A DNA stretch of 41,358 bases from a virus: positions 1 through 41,358 of IMG/VR virus record IMGVR_UViG_3300028800_000175. One strand, given 5' to 3'. The stretch's first letter is position 1, and every line of letters begins with the position of its first letter. The notes under the pieces are model-generated. The model was given only the letters and a program-made list of their open reading frames with translations. It searched no databases and was not told where the DNA came from. Position numbers and translations under genes: made by a program. This document shows, one piece after another, positions 23,691 to 34,000 of the stretch.

Positions 23691-24995
23691 ATGGTGGCGT
23701 CCGTGAGTGACTACAGGAGGGAGCAAGCGAACCTCCATTCGCGGACCGACTACGAGCGGCCTGACAGCCTCAGTTTGTACGACAAGCAGCAGGCAGAACT
23801 CGAACAGGCCGAGAACGCAGAGAAGCAGCGCATCGCCGCCCCTAAGGAGCCCGAGGTCAACCCGGAGGTCTACAAGGACGTCGAGGCGCTGCTCTTCCAC
23901 GGCTTCCTTACGCAGAGCGCGGAGATCAACGACGTTCACTTCGTCTTCAAGTCACTCAATCACCACGAGTTCGAACTGATCCGGATGGCTGGCGGCAACA
24001 CCAAGAAGGGGCAACCGTCGCAGCGCTTCTGGGACATGTTCCTGGCATATGGCGTGCTCATGGTGGACGGTATCAACGTCCTGCCGAACCGGGATCACCA
24101 CATTGCGGTGATCGCCAAGACCTTCTCGGACTTTCAGCACTCTGTCAAGCAGCGCATCGTCCGGCATATCAGCGAGATCAACCGGCGCGCCAGCAACGCG
24201 GTCATCTTGACCGAGTGCTATGTGACAGAGAAGCAGTCCAGGTACCGGTGGTTCCAGACGCACAACATGGACATGACCTCGACGGCCCTGACCGGGATCT
24301 CAGGTACTGAGAGGCTCGGTATGAATTGGGCGCAGCTCTCGTGGCGTGCCCTCAATCACTTCGAGGACATCAAGGAGAACCTGGAACACCACTGGGATCA
24401 CGCCAAGTTCATTGGGTCGTGCAGTGCCGGCAAGGGGATCTCCAAGATCTACAACCAGGACACCCAACGTCGAAGGCAGGAGCGTGAGGAGATCGTCTCG
24501 CGCAAAGACGAGCTTCTACGGCATGTCCTACTTGGGGAGCCAATGCGCCCCAAGCTGCTCAAAGACGGGGCTGTATGGGTGGCCGCTCGTTCGACAGAGG
24601 AACTGATCAACCAGCTCGACAAGGACCTTCGAGGTGAGAAGGACTGGCACGACCTCATCGTGGAGCAGTCCGAGGCGAAGATCCGCAAGGGTTACGAGGA
24701 CCGTGCCTCGGAGCTGGAGGATCTGGCCAGGGCACGCGAGGCGGAGTTCGACGGGAAAACACTTGTCGGCGGGACAGATATGTCCGGTCTGACTCCAGTT
24801 GAGGTCCGAGAGCGTATGGTTCGTCAGAGACACAGTGAGGCGCAAGCCGATGCTTCCCGGGTAGTTGTCCCGGAGCTTCATGACGAACAGTACGAGCGTC
24901 GTATGGCTCGCCTGGGGATCAGCATCCCTCAGACCACACAGCCCAACATCCCGGCGTCAGCGGCACAACCGCCAACGTTCCGTAGGGGGAGATAA
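23691..24995 (+). CDS. Putative tail assembly chaperone 2
   Basis: 434 residues from ATG 23691, three bases after the tandem stops of the previous gene; GTG 23703 is an alternative start with GGTGG upstream. Residues about 65-110 (EALLFHGFLTQSAEIN then FVFKSLNHHEFELIR) resemble the strand-helix beginning of chaperone 1 (EFELIR compares with DEYESV), which supports a shared chaperone-type fold. A central conserved-type helical region follows (RYRWFQTHNMDM, NWAQLSWRALNHFED). The C-terminal 130 residues are highly charged coiled-coil helices, then a Pro/Ala tail. Likely partner of the tape measure that starts three bases downstream; this is inferred from order. Confidence 0.6.
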   Translation: MVASVSDYRREQANLHSRTDYERPDSLSLYDKQQAELEQAENAEKQRIAAPKEPEVNPEVYKDVEALLFHGFLTQSAEINDVHFVFKSLNHHEFELIRMAGGNTKKGQPSQRFWDMFLAYGVLMVDGINVLPNRDHHIAVIAKTFSDFQHSVKQRIVRHISEINRRASNAVILTECYVTEKQSRYRWFQTHNMDMTSTALTGISGTERLGMNWAQLSWRALNHFEDIKENLEHHWDHAKFIGSCSAGKGISKIYNQDTQRRRQEREEIVSRKDELLRHVLLGEPMRPKLLKDGAVWVAARSTEELINQLDKDLRGEKDWHDLIVEQSEAKIRKGYEDRASELEDLARAREAEFDGKTLVGGTDMSGLTPVEVRERMVRQRHSEAQADASRVVVPELHDEQYERRMARLGISIPQTTQPNIPASAAQPPTFRRGR

Positions 24996-24998
24996 CAA

Positions 24999-27900
24999 AT
25001 GCCCACGGAGAAGGAAGTCCTGCAATTCAAGTTGCAGATGCAGGTCGATGAAGCTCTCAAGAACTTCAAGACCCTCAACCGCAGCGGTTCGTCGGTATTC
25101 AAGGCCCTCAACAAGGGGTCCCAGCTATTCAGCAAGGGCCTCAAGAAGGTTGCGGACATCAATCTTCGCGCCATGGGCCGGAAGATCAAGGACTCCGTCA
25201 CCGGCTACAAGAAGCTCCACAACTACAACGTCCTCATCGGCCGGTTGCAGCAGAAGATGCTGAAGGCGACCGACTCCGAGAAGCGCAAGATCAAGGAGGA
25301 GATCGAGGACAAGAAGCGCCTGCTCAAGATGGCCAAGGAGGAGCACAAGGGTGCCTCGATCCTTCATGGGGCCGGTCGTGCTGGCAAGAAGGCTGTCTTC
25401 GGCATCGGCGGGGTTGTGAAGGGCGCGTTCAAAGTGGCTGGCGCCCTGTTGCGCAAGGACATCGAGGGGGCCATCGAGCAGGCTGCCGAGACGCTCAAGA
25501 GCATCACCAGCGGTGCTGGCGCGATGGGAAAGGGCATCTCCAAGGCGGGTGACTTCTTCTGGAAGAAGGGGAGCCGGTTCTTCTTCGACAAGGCCAAGAA
25601 GATGGGGGCCAAGGGCGGAGTCAGCGGCAAGGCTGGCATGCTCGGCATGGGCGCATTGGGTGGACTCTCCAAGGCGGTGGGCGGCCTGGGCAAGGTCCTC
25701 GGCCCGATCGTTCAAGCTCTCAGTGCTCTGGGGCCCGTTATCACGATTCTCGGCAGTGTTGTATCGGCCATCGTCAAGTTGTTCATCGACGCCGAAGCGC
25801 AGGCGAAGGAGATGAACAAGCAGATCATGCAGGTGTCCGGGTCCGCGGCCATCTTCTACAAGAACGCGCAACGCAGCGATGCTGCGATCTCGGACTTGGG
25901 GGATAAGTTCAAGGACATCCGCGATAGCGCCACGCAGTGGAGCAACATCAAGTGGGGGATCAGCAAGGAGGACCATATGGCGGTCCTCACGACACTGAGC
26001 CAAGAGGGTGTGCAGCTCGAAGACCTCCAGACGCAGTACAAGGACGTTGGGCTTGAGGCGAAGGATGCGACCAAGCAGGCGCAGGCGTTCGGGCAGGCCG
26101 TCCATGTGGCTGTCGCGTACTCGCGTCAGTTCGGTGTGAGCCTCCAGGAGTTGACGCAGTTTCAGGGTGAGATGATGACCGAGATGGGTCAGAGCCTCAC
26201 GGACGTGCAGCTCAGTTTCCACATGATGACCAAGGGCGCGGCGGAGTCTGGCATCGCCACCAACAAGTTCTTCTCCATCATCCGTGGCGTCTCGGCGGAC
26301 CTGAACCTCTACAACACCCGCATGGAGGACGCTGTCCACATGCTGACGCTCTTGGGCAAGGTCATGAACCCCAAGAACGCGCAGCAGTTCCTCAGCTCCT
26401 CGATGCAAGCGGTCAAGAACATGGGCCGCGCCGAGAGGCTCAAGCTCAACATCCTCTCGGGCTCGGAGGGTGGCAAGGTCGTGGATCGTGACATCAAGTT
26501 CGCAACAGATGACCTTGCGGAGAAGATGTCCAAGGCTATCGGCGGGGCGATCGATCCTGACGAGATGGGCAAAAAGATCGCTGAGGGCGGTGTCGGCTTC
26601 GAAGAGGCTCTGGACAAGATGCCCGAGAAGATGCGGAGCACCTACAAGGAAGCCTACTTGGAGCTTCAGACCAAGAAGCAGATGCGCAAGGGCGGTGCGT
26701 TCGGGACCGGTGAAGCGCTCGGTGAGTCTAGCGTCGGGGCACAGCTCCAGGTTCTCGATAAGTCGATGGCAAAGTTCGGAGGCGACTTCTCTCTGGCTCG
26801 CGAGATGATGTCGGATCAGTTCGGCATATCCATTGAACAGTCGAAGAACCTCTACAAGATGCGCATCGCGATGACCGACCAGCGCAAGATGCTCAAGAAG
26901 AACATCCACAGTGATGCGACTAGGGCCGCGCTGGAGAAGGCGGGCATCAAGCTTACTGGGGATGATGCCAAGGACCAGCAGGCAATCGATGAGGCGGGCT
27001 ACGATCAGCTCCTCCACACGCTCGATGAGGGTGACCAGAAGGCGTTGACGGACTCGGCGAAGGAGCAGAACTACGCTCAGCAGACAGCGCAGTACACGAG
27101 CACGCTCTCAGACAAGATCGAAGCTCTGTCGCAGTGGATGATGAACCAGCTCTACAACCTCTTCTCGTCCATCTACGACACGATCGCAGATATGGCTGCG
27201 CACTTCGACATTCTTGGAAGCGGTACAGATGCGCGCAGGCAGGCCAAGATGCAGATCGCCGCGGGCAAGCCCCAGGCGCGAGCCCTATGGGCCATGGCAG
27301 CCAAGGCGCCTACTGCCGAGGACTTCGCGAAGGCTGTCTCTGCGGCCTTTGAAAAGACTGTCTCGGATACCGGTGATAGAGTGAGTCAGTTCGCCAAAGC
27401 AGCCAACGGTGACAAGATCGGCGGGACCATGTCCGGCGCTGTCCAGAAGGGTCTTGATGCAGGCAAGAGTCTTCAGGATGCCATGGACGCAGCGAAGGTA
27501 CCTCTCGAAGACCAGGTACGGCTGCTCAACAAGATCCAAGCACAGCTGATGCCCGATCAGTCCAAGGACTTCCAGGCCACAGGCCCTGCTCCCGGAGACA
27601 ACGACTTCGTGGGTCCGCCAGGCCCCGGTGACGTGAAGAGTCCTGCTCCCGGAGACAACGACTTCGTAGGCCCCCCTGGTCCTGGTGCTGCACCGTCTGC
27701 ACCAGCCAAGGCCGTCCAGACTACGGCGGACAACACCTCGCAGATACAGGCATCTTCGGCGCAGACGGCGACCACGACCGAGAAGATGAATGACCAGATG
27801 GAGAACATGACGAGCGGTACGACGCTCAATGATCTCTACAACGTGCTCTGGGTCAAGGGCATCAAGCTCAACGAGTCCTTCATGAAGGACAAGTTCTGGA

Positions 27901-28337
27901 AGGAGGGTCACGATCGCGTTCTGGACGCTAATCGCGAGTCTCTTTTGGAGTACTTCCTCTACTCCAAGCTCGGGGACGCGGATAAGATGGCGCAAGGGGT
28001 CGCAGCAGGGACCTTCTCGGCTTCCGATGTCCACTCTCTTGTGGCAGGTAGCCGCAAGGATATGGGGTGGACTGGACCTATGGCGCCCGCACATGCGGAC
28101 GGGGCCTATGTCACTAGTGTCCAGGGCGGCATCGCGAAAACCCTTAAGGCGCCAGCACACGAAGCCTTCACGTCTATCGGGAAGGGCGAGAAGATCACTC
28201 CGGCTGGAGGGGGCGGCGGAACAGGTCCCGTCAACGTGCATGTGAATGGCGTTGGGGGTCACGAGCTGGCCCGGATCATCCAGGGTCACGTCATGAACGG
28301 CATCGCCGACTACAAGCGCCGCAGCAAGTTCGGATGA
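24999..28337 (+). CDS. Tail tape measure protein
   Basis: 1,112 residues; ATG 24999 with GGAG at 24988-24991. It is the longest helical protein in the cluster and is encoded right after the chaperones. Residues 1-130 are a Lys/Glu coiled coil. Residues about 205-265 are a Gly/Ala-rich hydrophobic segment (MLGMGALGGL, GPVITILGSVVSAIVKLFI), typical of the membrane-active part of tape measures. Long helices follow, then a Pro/Gly linker with two copies of APGDNDFVGPPGPG (about 865-895), and a C-terminal domain ending in a Gly-rich loop and basic residues. The protein sets tail length and is ejected with the DNA. At about 0.15 nm per residue the tail would be near 165 nm, a rule-of-thumb estimate. 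No peptidase or lysozyme motif is seen. Confidence 0.85.
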   Translation: MPTEKEVLQFKLQMQVDEALKNFKTLNRSGSSVFKALNKGSQLFSKGLKKVADINLRAMGRKIKDSVTGYKKLHNYNVLIGRLQQKMLKATDSEKRKIKEEIEDKKRLLKMAKEEHKGASILHGAGRAGKKAVFGIGGVVKGAFKVAGALLRKDIEGAIEQAAETLKSITSGAGAMGKGISKAGDFFWKKGSRFFFDKAKKMGAKGGVSGKAGMLGMGALGGLSKAVGGLGKVLGPIVQALSALGPVITILGSVVSAIVKLFIDAEAQAKEMNKQIMQVSGSAAIFYKNAQRSDAAISDLGDKFKDIRDSATQWSNIKWGISKEDHMAVLTTLSQEGVQLEDLQTQYKDVGLEAKDATKQAQAFGQAVHVAVAYSRQFGVSLQELTQFQGEMMTEMGQSLTDVQLSFHMMTKGAAESGIATNKFFSIIRGVSADLNLYNTRMEDAVHMLTLLGKVMNPKNAQQFLSSSMQAVKNMGRAERLKLNILSGSEGGKVVDRDIKFATDDLAEKMSKAIGGAIDPDEMGKKIAEGGVGFEEALDKMPEKMRSTYKEAYLELQTKKQMRKGGAFGTGEALGESSVGAQLQVLDKSMAKFGGDFSLAREMMSDQFGISIEQSKNLYKMRIAMTDQRKMLKKNIHSDATRAALEKAGIKLTGDDAKDQQAIDEAGYDQLLHTLDEGDQKALTDSAKEQNYAQQTAQYTSTLSDKIEALSQWMMNQLYNLFSSIYDTIADMAAHFDILGSGTDARRQAKMQIAAGKPQARALWAMAAKAPTAEDFAKAVSAAFEKTVSDTGDRVSQFAKAANGDKIGGTMSGAVQKGLDAGKSLQDAMDAAKVPLEDQVRLLNKIQAQLMPDQSKDFQATGPAPGDNDFVGPPGPGDVKSPAPGDNDFVGPPGPGAAPSAPAKAVQTTADNTSQIQASSAQTATTTEKMNDQMENMTSGTTLNDLYNVLWVKGIKLNESFMKDKFWKEGHDRVLDANRESLLEYFLYSKLGDADKMAQGVAAGTFSASDVHSLVAGSRKDMGWTGPMAPAHADGAYVTSVQGGIAKTLKAPAHEAFTSIGKGEKITPAGGGGGTGPVNVHVNGVGGHELARIIQGHVMNGIADYKRRSKFG
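27585..27686 (+). repeat. 57-bp tandem duplication inside the tape measure gene
   Basis: Two copies begin CCTGCTCCCGGAGACAACG at 27585 and 27642 and encode APGDNDFVGPPGPG twice. The few differences are third-base changes, so the duplication is not brand-new. It lengthens a flexible linker. Confidence 0.85.
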
Positions 28338-28343
28338 TGAGCC

Positions 28344-29195
28344 ATGCCGGCGATCAACTCACCCTCGAATCCGAACAACTTCCCGATCAACCCCGGGCCG
28401 ACGAATCAGCCTTCGTACGTCCATGGTGTGGACTCGCGTCGGTCCTTCATCCCGATGGCGTTCCAGATCACAAGCCCGCTCGATAGCACCAAGGCTCTTC
28501 TGCCTCACGCGCTCGTCATGCACGTGAATCCTCAGAGCTTCGCGGAGAGCTACACAAAGAAGATTGAACGCATCCAGACGCGAGGGGGCTTCGTCGAGCA
28601 GCACTGGGGAGATGAGATGACGGACCTGTCCGCCGATGGTGTGACCGGTGCGTTCCTCAACATCTACACGGGCACCGCGAGCGTCACGCGACAGTACACG
28701 ATCGCGTGGGACCGTTACAGGGATCTGTACGACCTCTATCGCAACAACGGGTCTGTCTTCGACCCCTACGGCAACATCGTCCTTCAGGGCAATGTCATGC
28801 TCATGTACGACCGTGGGACGTACATCGGCTACTTTCGGACGTTCGAGGTTGAAGAGACGGACGACACTCCGTTCATGTTCAAGGTCTCGTGGTCGTTTAA
28901 GGTCCAGCAGGCCATCACTCTCATCCCCACCGGTCAGGGCGTCTCTCCAAACGGGTACATCGGTACGCCTGCCTTCCAGTCTGCAAACTTCCAGGTCACA
29001 CCTCCCCCGAATCAGACGACGCAACAGGTCGCAGCCGCCACGCAGTCGCAGGCCGCCGGTACGGCCATCGGCAACATCACCTCAGGCGCTGTAGCCTCAG
29101 AGTCCTCCTCGATAGGTGCCGCAGTGGGAAGCGGCCAGGCGTACTACACACCCTCAGAACAAGCTGTGATCACAGCGTTCAAGAACGGGACGTGA
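28344..29195 (+). CDS. Baseplate protein with VNP-type beta-domain
   Basis: 283 residues; ATG 28344 six bases after the tape-measure stop. Residues about 55-200 form a beta-domain found also in the next protein: VMHVNPQSF, RGGFVEQHWGDEM, LYDLYRNNG, YIGYFRTFEVEETD and FKVSWSFKV. This domain is common in baseplate hub-proximal proteins of large myoviruses that link tube end and hub. The N-terminal 35 residues are Asn/Pro-rich, and the C-terminal 80 residues are Gln/Ala/Ser-rich and flexible. No catalytic motif is present. Tight packing with the next gene indicates co-translation. Confidence 0.75.
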   Translation: MPAINSPSNPNNFPINPGPTNQPSYVHGVDSRRSFIPMAFQITSPLDSTKALLPHALVMHVNPQSFAESYTKKIERIQTRGGFVEQHWGDEMTDLSADGVTGAFLNIYTGTASVTRQYTIAWDRYRDLYDLYRNNGSVFDPYGNIVLQGNVMLMYDRGTYIGYFRTFEVEETDDTPFMFKVSWSFKVQQAITLIPTGQGVSPNGYIGTPAFQSANFQVTPPPNQTTQQVAAATQSQAAGTAIGNITSGAVASESSSIGAAVGSGQAYYTPSEQAVITAFKNGT

Positions 29196-29198
29196 GGC

Positions 29199-31022
29199 AT
29201 GCCGAACAATAGCTCCCCCAGCCAGACCAACCCGTCGAACACTGCGGCTTACCAACAGATCGCGCAGAACGCGAACTACTACTCGCCTGCGGTCTACTTC
29301 CAGTTCCTCTCGCAGCTCACGCAGTCGCTTGTGCTGCAATCGGATCCGATGGGGGCAGCGTTCATCCCCGTCTCCGATGCGATGTACAATCCCGACCAGC
29401 GCAAGAAGCTGTTTGTGGTGGGTCTCATCCCCCCGTCTGCTTTGCCTACGGGACGCACGCTTGACCGGAGTAGCAACGGCACGGGCCCAGCTACAGCGAT
29501 GACGAGCGGACAGCCCAGCTCGCAGACCACTGTTCCTGGTGTTCAAGGGGCCAATCAGGGACCACCCGTCTACAACAAGCTGACCCCGCAGCAAGCCGCC
29601 GCTGCCATTCTCCTGGCTTACCAGCAGAAGTACCAGAGGGATCCTACGCAGCAAGAGCTTGCGATGTACGTTGCGCAGTCTCAGACGGAAACGAGCCTCA
29701 AATGGCCGAGCTACAACCCCGGCTTCATCGGCAACTACACGGCGAATTCACCAACACTCAACAACCAGAACACCTTCCAAGTGAAGGTCAACGGGCAGAC
29801 GCGCTACTTCAATGCGTACGACAGCGCGCAGGCCGGAGCCTCAAGCTTCATCAACTACATACAACTCTTTGGGGGTCCGCAGGCTCAGGCTGCCGCACAA
29901 GCAGGGGATGCTACGGCGTACTGTCAGGCCCTTCGTGGGTACATGGGGACCTCGGATGCTGAGGTGAACGCCTATGCGAACCTCATTGGTCAGATTCAGC
30001 CGGGGCTTGTCAATCAGATCGGAAACCCCAGCAACCTGGATACGGGCGCGCTGCTGTCTAGCCTCTCCCCCATCAGCTATGGCCCCAACGGTCAGATAGA
30101 CCCAAGCACATCTACTGCATGGGCAAGTACTGGTGGTGTAGCCAGTGCTCAAGCCGGGACTCAGCTCGCAGCATCGCAGAACACGAACCTCCAGAACGCC
30201 ACGAACACAGCCACGACCTATGCGCAGGCTCAGCGTGCGATGGCCCTGGCTACACAACAGCTCATCACGCAGATGGCGCAGACCCCGCCTCTGCAATTCC
30301 TCGTCAATCCGAGTTCCTTCAAGGTCAACAACGAAAAGGTCATCGCGGACGGTAGCTGGACTCGTCTTGGACCTCAGGATGTCGTGGAACACTGGGGTGA
30401 CAACCAGGACAAGATCGAGGGCTCCGGTAAGGTCGCAGCGTTCCAGGCGATCGACACCACAACAGACACGACAGGTCCGGGTGTCACCCGAACAGCGCGA
30501 CAGTACTCTCTGTCCTACCAGAACTTCCTGTCGCTCTACCAGATCTACCGAAACAACGCGGGCATCTACTTGCCGTCATCGGACGAGCTTGGGGGAGGCC
30601 CCACGAACCTTTCTGTCCTCGGCTCGGTCTACATCTACTTCGACTACACGATGTACGTCGGGTCCTTCGACAACTTCACGGTCACAGAGACGGACAGCGA
30701 GCCCTACACGTTGGAGTACAGCTTCTCGTTCACTGCACGAGCAACGTTCATCTTCGACCAAGTGGCGGACCCGAACTTCACATACAACATCCCTGCTGGC
30801 GGCTTCACGGTGCAGCAGCCCCCAGTAATTGCTTCCGCATCGATCCAAGCCGCTGCTCCTGGCACCATCAACAACCCGGTCGATTTGGATGCTGCTCCTG
30901 GCACCATTGGCAACCCCGTTGATCTGGACGGAACCCCGTCCATTCAACCGAATTTCGATACAGGTATCGCGAACGTGGGTGCTGGCGGTCTTACTCTTTC
31001 GGGAACAGGTAGTAAGGTCTAA
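29199..31022 (+). CDS. Baseplate protein with GH73-like peptidoglycan hydrolase region
   Basis: 607 residues; ATG 29199 three bases after the previous stop. Residues about 132-260 resemble glucosaminidase (FlgJ/GH73-type) lysozyme folds: AQSQTETSL with Glu164 as the candidate catalytic acid, YNPGFIGNY (compare N-x-F-G-I/N loops), then RYFNAYDSAQAGASSFINY and GYMGTSDAEVNAYANLI, which fit the late part of that fold. Residues about 365-525 repeat the VNP beta-domain of the gene at 28344 (FLVNPSSF, VVEHWGD, LYQIYRNN, YVGSFDNFTVTETD). So a wall-cutting domain is joined to a baseplate-anchoring domain, as expected for a tail lysin that opens the cell wall during injection. The C-terminus has two 13-residue repeats. 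Enzyme assignment is motif-based and moderate. Confidence 0.7.
   Translation: MPNNSSPSQTNPSNTAAYQQIAQNANYYSPAVYFQFLSQLTQSLVLQSDPMGAAFIPVSDAMYNPDQRKKLFVVGLIPPSALPTGRTLDRSSNGTGPATAMTSGQPSSQTTVPGVQGANQGPPVYNKLTPQQAAAAILLAYQQKYQRDPTQQELAMYVAQSQTETSLKWPSYNPGFIGNYTANSPTLNNQNTFQVKVNGQTRYFNAYDSAQAGASSFINYIQLFGGPQAQAAAQAGDATAYCQALRGYMGTSDAEVNAYANLIGQIQPGLVNQIGNPSNLDTGALLSSLSPISYGPNGQIDPSTSTAWASTGGVASAQAGTQLAASQNTNLQNATNTATTYAQAQRAMALATQQLITQMAQTPPLQFLVNPSSFKVNNEKVIADGSWTRLGPQDVVEHWGDNQDKIEGSGKVAAFQAIDTTTDTTGPGVTRTARQYSLSYQNFLSLYQIYRNNAGIYLPSSDELGGGPTNLSVLGSVYIYFDYTMYVGSFDNFTVTETDSEPYTLEYSFSFTARATFIFDQVADPNFTYNIPAGGFTVQQPPVIASASIQAAAPGTINNPVDLDAAPGTIGNPVDLDGTPSIQPNFDTGIANVGAGGLTLSGTGSKV
30852..30929 (+). 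repeat. 39-bp tandem duplication near the end of the hydrolase gene
   Basis: GCTGCTCCTGGCACCAT begins at 30852 and again at 30891; the units encode AAPGTINNPVDLD and AAPGTIGNPVDLD. It adds a short flexible linker. Confidence 0.85.
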
Positions 31023-34000
31023 TGGCGCGCAGTCCCTTTCAAGGCACATACGTCAACGGTATCCGTCCGACTGTCGTCACGGCGCCGGATACGATTGTGG
31101 TCATCAACGGCAACTCGGACGTGATCGGCTGTCCGGTATGCAACAAGTCCTTCCCGATCAACAAGTACATCACCTCAGTGCAGGTGGACCTGTCGATCGA
31201 CAGCGTGCCCGGTTCGGCCAGCTTCAACCTGTCGATCCCACGTCACGCCGTGGATGACTTCTTCTTCGACAGCAGCCCCATCCTCTGTCCCATGATGGAG
31301 GTCGAGATCTACACGAAGGGCCACTTCCTCGTGGAGGGCCTGCCCCAGTACTACCCTATCTTCTGGGGCCTCATCACGGAGGTCAACGACAGCTACTCCG
31401 GTGGAGAGCACACTGTCTCTGTCCATTGCGCCGACATCCTCAAGTGGTGGGAAGTCTGCAAGATGGCCACGAACAGCGCCTATACGTCGCCGCATCCGGG
31501 CGGTATGGGGATGTCGCTCTTCGGAAACGCGTTCTTCGGCTGCAACCCCTACGACATCATCTGGACCCTGGCGCAGCAGTCGTTCGGGGACATTATCGTG
31601 GGTACCGGCGGCCTTGTAGCGCAGTACCGGGAGTCCGGCGCGCAGGCGAACCTGTTCAACGGCATTTTCGCGGACCTCGCTGTCTACTGGGAGGAGCGCT
31701 TTCAACGCATCCGCAGTGGCCTCATGCTCTATGCGGCGAACGGCACTGCTGTTCGTGGCGACGTGCTCAACGAGCAAGTGCAGACGGGCAAAGTACAGAT
31801 CGGCAGGCACTGGGTAGCCAAGAGCATCGCGCAGGCGATGGGTGGCCCCAACTCTGGGCAGACTGTCTTCGACCCGACAGACGAAGAGGTCGTGGCCTTC
31901 CGCAGCAACCTCAACCTCGACGTCCCCCTGTGGAACTCGGAGTACCAGACCAAGCTCGAACTGGCGACGGCTGCGAAGGAGTCCATCGGTTTCGAGTTCT
32001 ACATGGACGTGGACGGAAGTGTGGTCTTCAAGCCCCCGTTCTACAACCTGGACGTCTTGGGCAATAAGCCTCTCTCTTGGATCCAGGACATCGACATCAT
32101 CGATTGGTACTTCTCCGCTTCTGAGTCCGAAGTCGTCACTCAGATCGTCATCCAGGGAAGCTACGGCGGTAACGTGGACTACGGCTTCGGGCAAGAGCTA
32201 ACACCGATGACCTCTGTCACGGACTACCACTTGCTCCGTCAGTACGGTTGGCGAACGCAGACGCTCAACTCGGAGTTCCTGGGCGACAACAACAAGATGT
32301 TCTACGTCGGGATGGACATGCTCGACCGGTGGAACGCCCGCCGCAACCGAGCCACAGTGACGATCCCGATTCGCCCTGAGCTTCGCCTTGGCTTCCCCGT
32401 GTACATCGCCCCCAGGGACGAGATCTGGTACGTCAGCGGCATCAGCCACAACATCGCATACGGCGGCAGAGCCACAACTTCGTTGACGCTGACGGCCAGG
32501 CGCAAGAAGTTCATCGCTCCTCAAGGTATCGGCACGCTTACCCTTGGAAAGGCTGGCGGACAGGCTCCCCCCGCTACACCAGCGCAACCGAACGTCACGT
32601 ACACGAACAGCCAGCTGTCTCACAGCACCTTCGACCTGAAGATGGGCTCGTCGGCGACTTTCCCGCCGACCCCTCCACAGCCAACGGGCAACCAGAACAA
32701 CCCGTACGCTCCTCTGGTTCTTCGCAACAAGAAGACAGGGCGTCTGGTCGGCTACCCCAACGCGGTCATGATGTTCACCAGGTCCTTTCAGGGGACCACA
32801 GATCAGACTGGGCAGGCGGCGGGTCAGCGCGCTCAGGGTTCCTCGAACCCTGACATCCTTCCGGCAAACGCTAAGCGCTTCAAGAACACTCTTGACCAGA
32901 CAGCCTCGCAGGTGCTCACGCCGTTCACGGCTGCAAATACAGACACACGCGTGCGTGAGCAGTATCTCAACAACCGCTACCAGTACGGCTTGAACTCTGC
33001 GGGCACTTACGTCTACGCGTTCGACAAGGGCGACATCATCAAGGAGCTGCTCCTCTTCCCGAATACGAATCTCACCGTGAACGGTCTCTCAGGCACCAAA
33101 CTCCAAGGGGCGTCTAGCGTCATCCGGCCTGTCTCTGATGAACGAGGGTTCGAGGTCATAGGGGTGTTCCGCTACGGCCGTGGGGTGGTCTTGCGGGACG
33201 GGAACTTGGTCGTGCAGGGGCAAGGCCAGAAGAACTCGATGGCCAAGGTGTCTGAGCAGACCGCACTTGGCGGCGACCTCTATGCAACCCTCAATGCGCA
33301 ATCCCAAGGGATCACCAGTTTCACGAATGCATCCCTGAACCCGGCAGCCGCTCTTGCGACGCTCACTCCTGAGGATCTCCAGACCGCAGGTTTCACGAAC
33401 CCTGACACGGGCACACAGCAGTACTACACACCGCCCACACAAGGGGCGTACCCCATGCTGGGAGACCCCTCCAGTAACACCTATGGGTCACCGCAACAGA
33501 AGGGACTCCCCGCCAGTGCGGAAGCCGGGCAACTCTCCACTGGCCTGACCCTCTACGAGCTGGCACCGAAGATCGACGGTGCTCAGACCGACTACGACTG
33601 CGCCTGTCTGTTGGGACGTTCTGACCTTGCGTTCATCGCCTCGGGCAACGGTTACAGTGTCAAGACACTCTCGATGCCAAGTGCAGCTACACCCGATCAG
33701 GCTAATCTCGCCCCAGCGACAGCCTCGGCAACGAACGCACCTGTCCCTGTTGTCGATACGCAGTCCGTCCCGATGTCTCAGGCGCAGGTGGAAAACACCA
33801 TCGATACCTTCTTGTACAACCTCTACAACCAGCTCGACCAGGTTCACCAGCAGTACGAGAACGCTCTACGCGGCAATCCCACGAACCTTGATCCGAGCCA
33901 GCAGTCCCTTATCTCGCAGAGCGACCAGGAGCTGGTGCAGAACGTTGAATTCGGAACGCAGGGCGGGGGGTTCGCGAACATCAGTCCCCCGTACGGTCCA

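Noticed and set aside
23681-23693. Stop-codon read-through joining the two chaperone genes
   Set aside because: They are in the same frame, but two tandem TGA codons separate them and an ATG follows at once.
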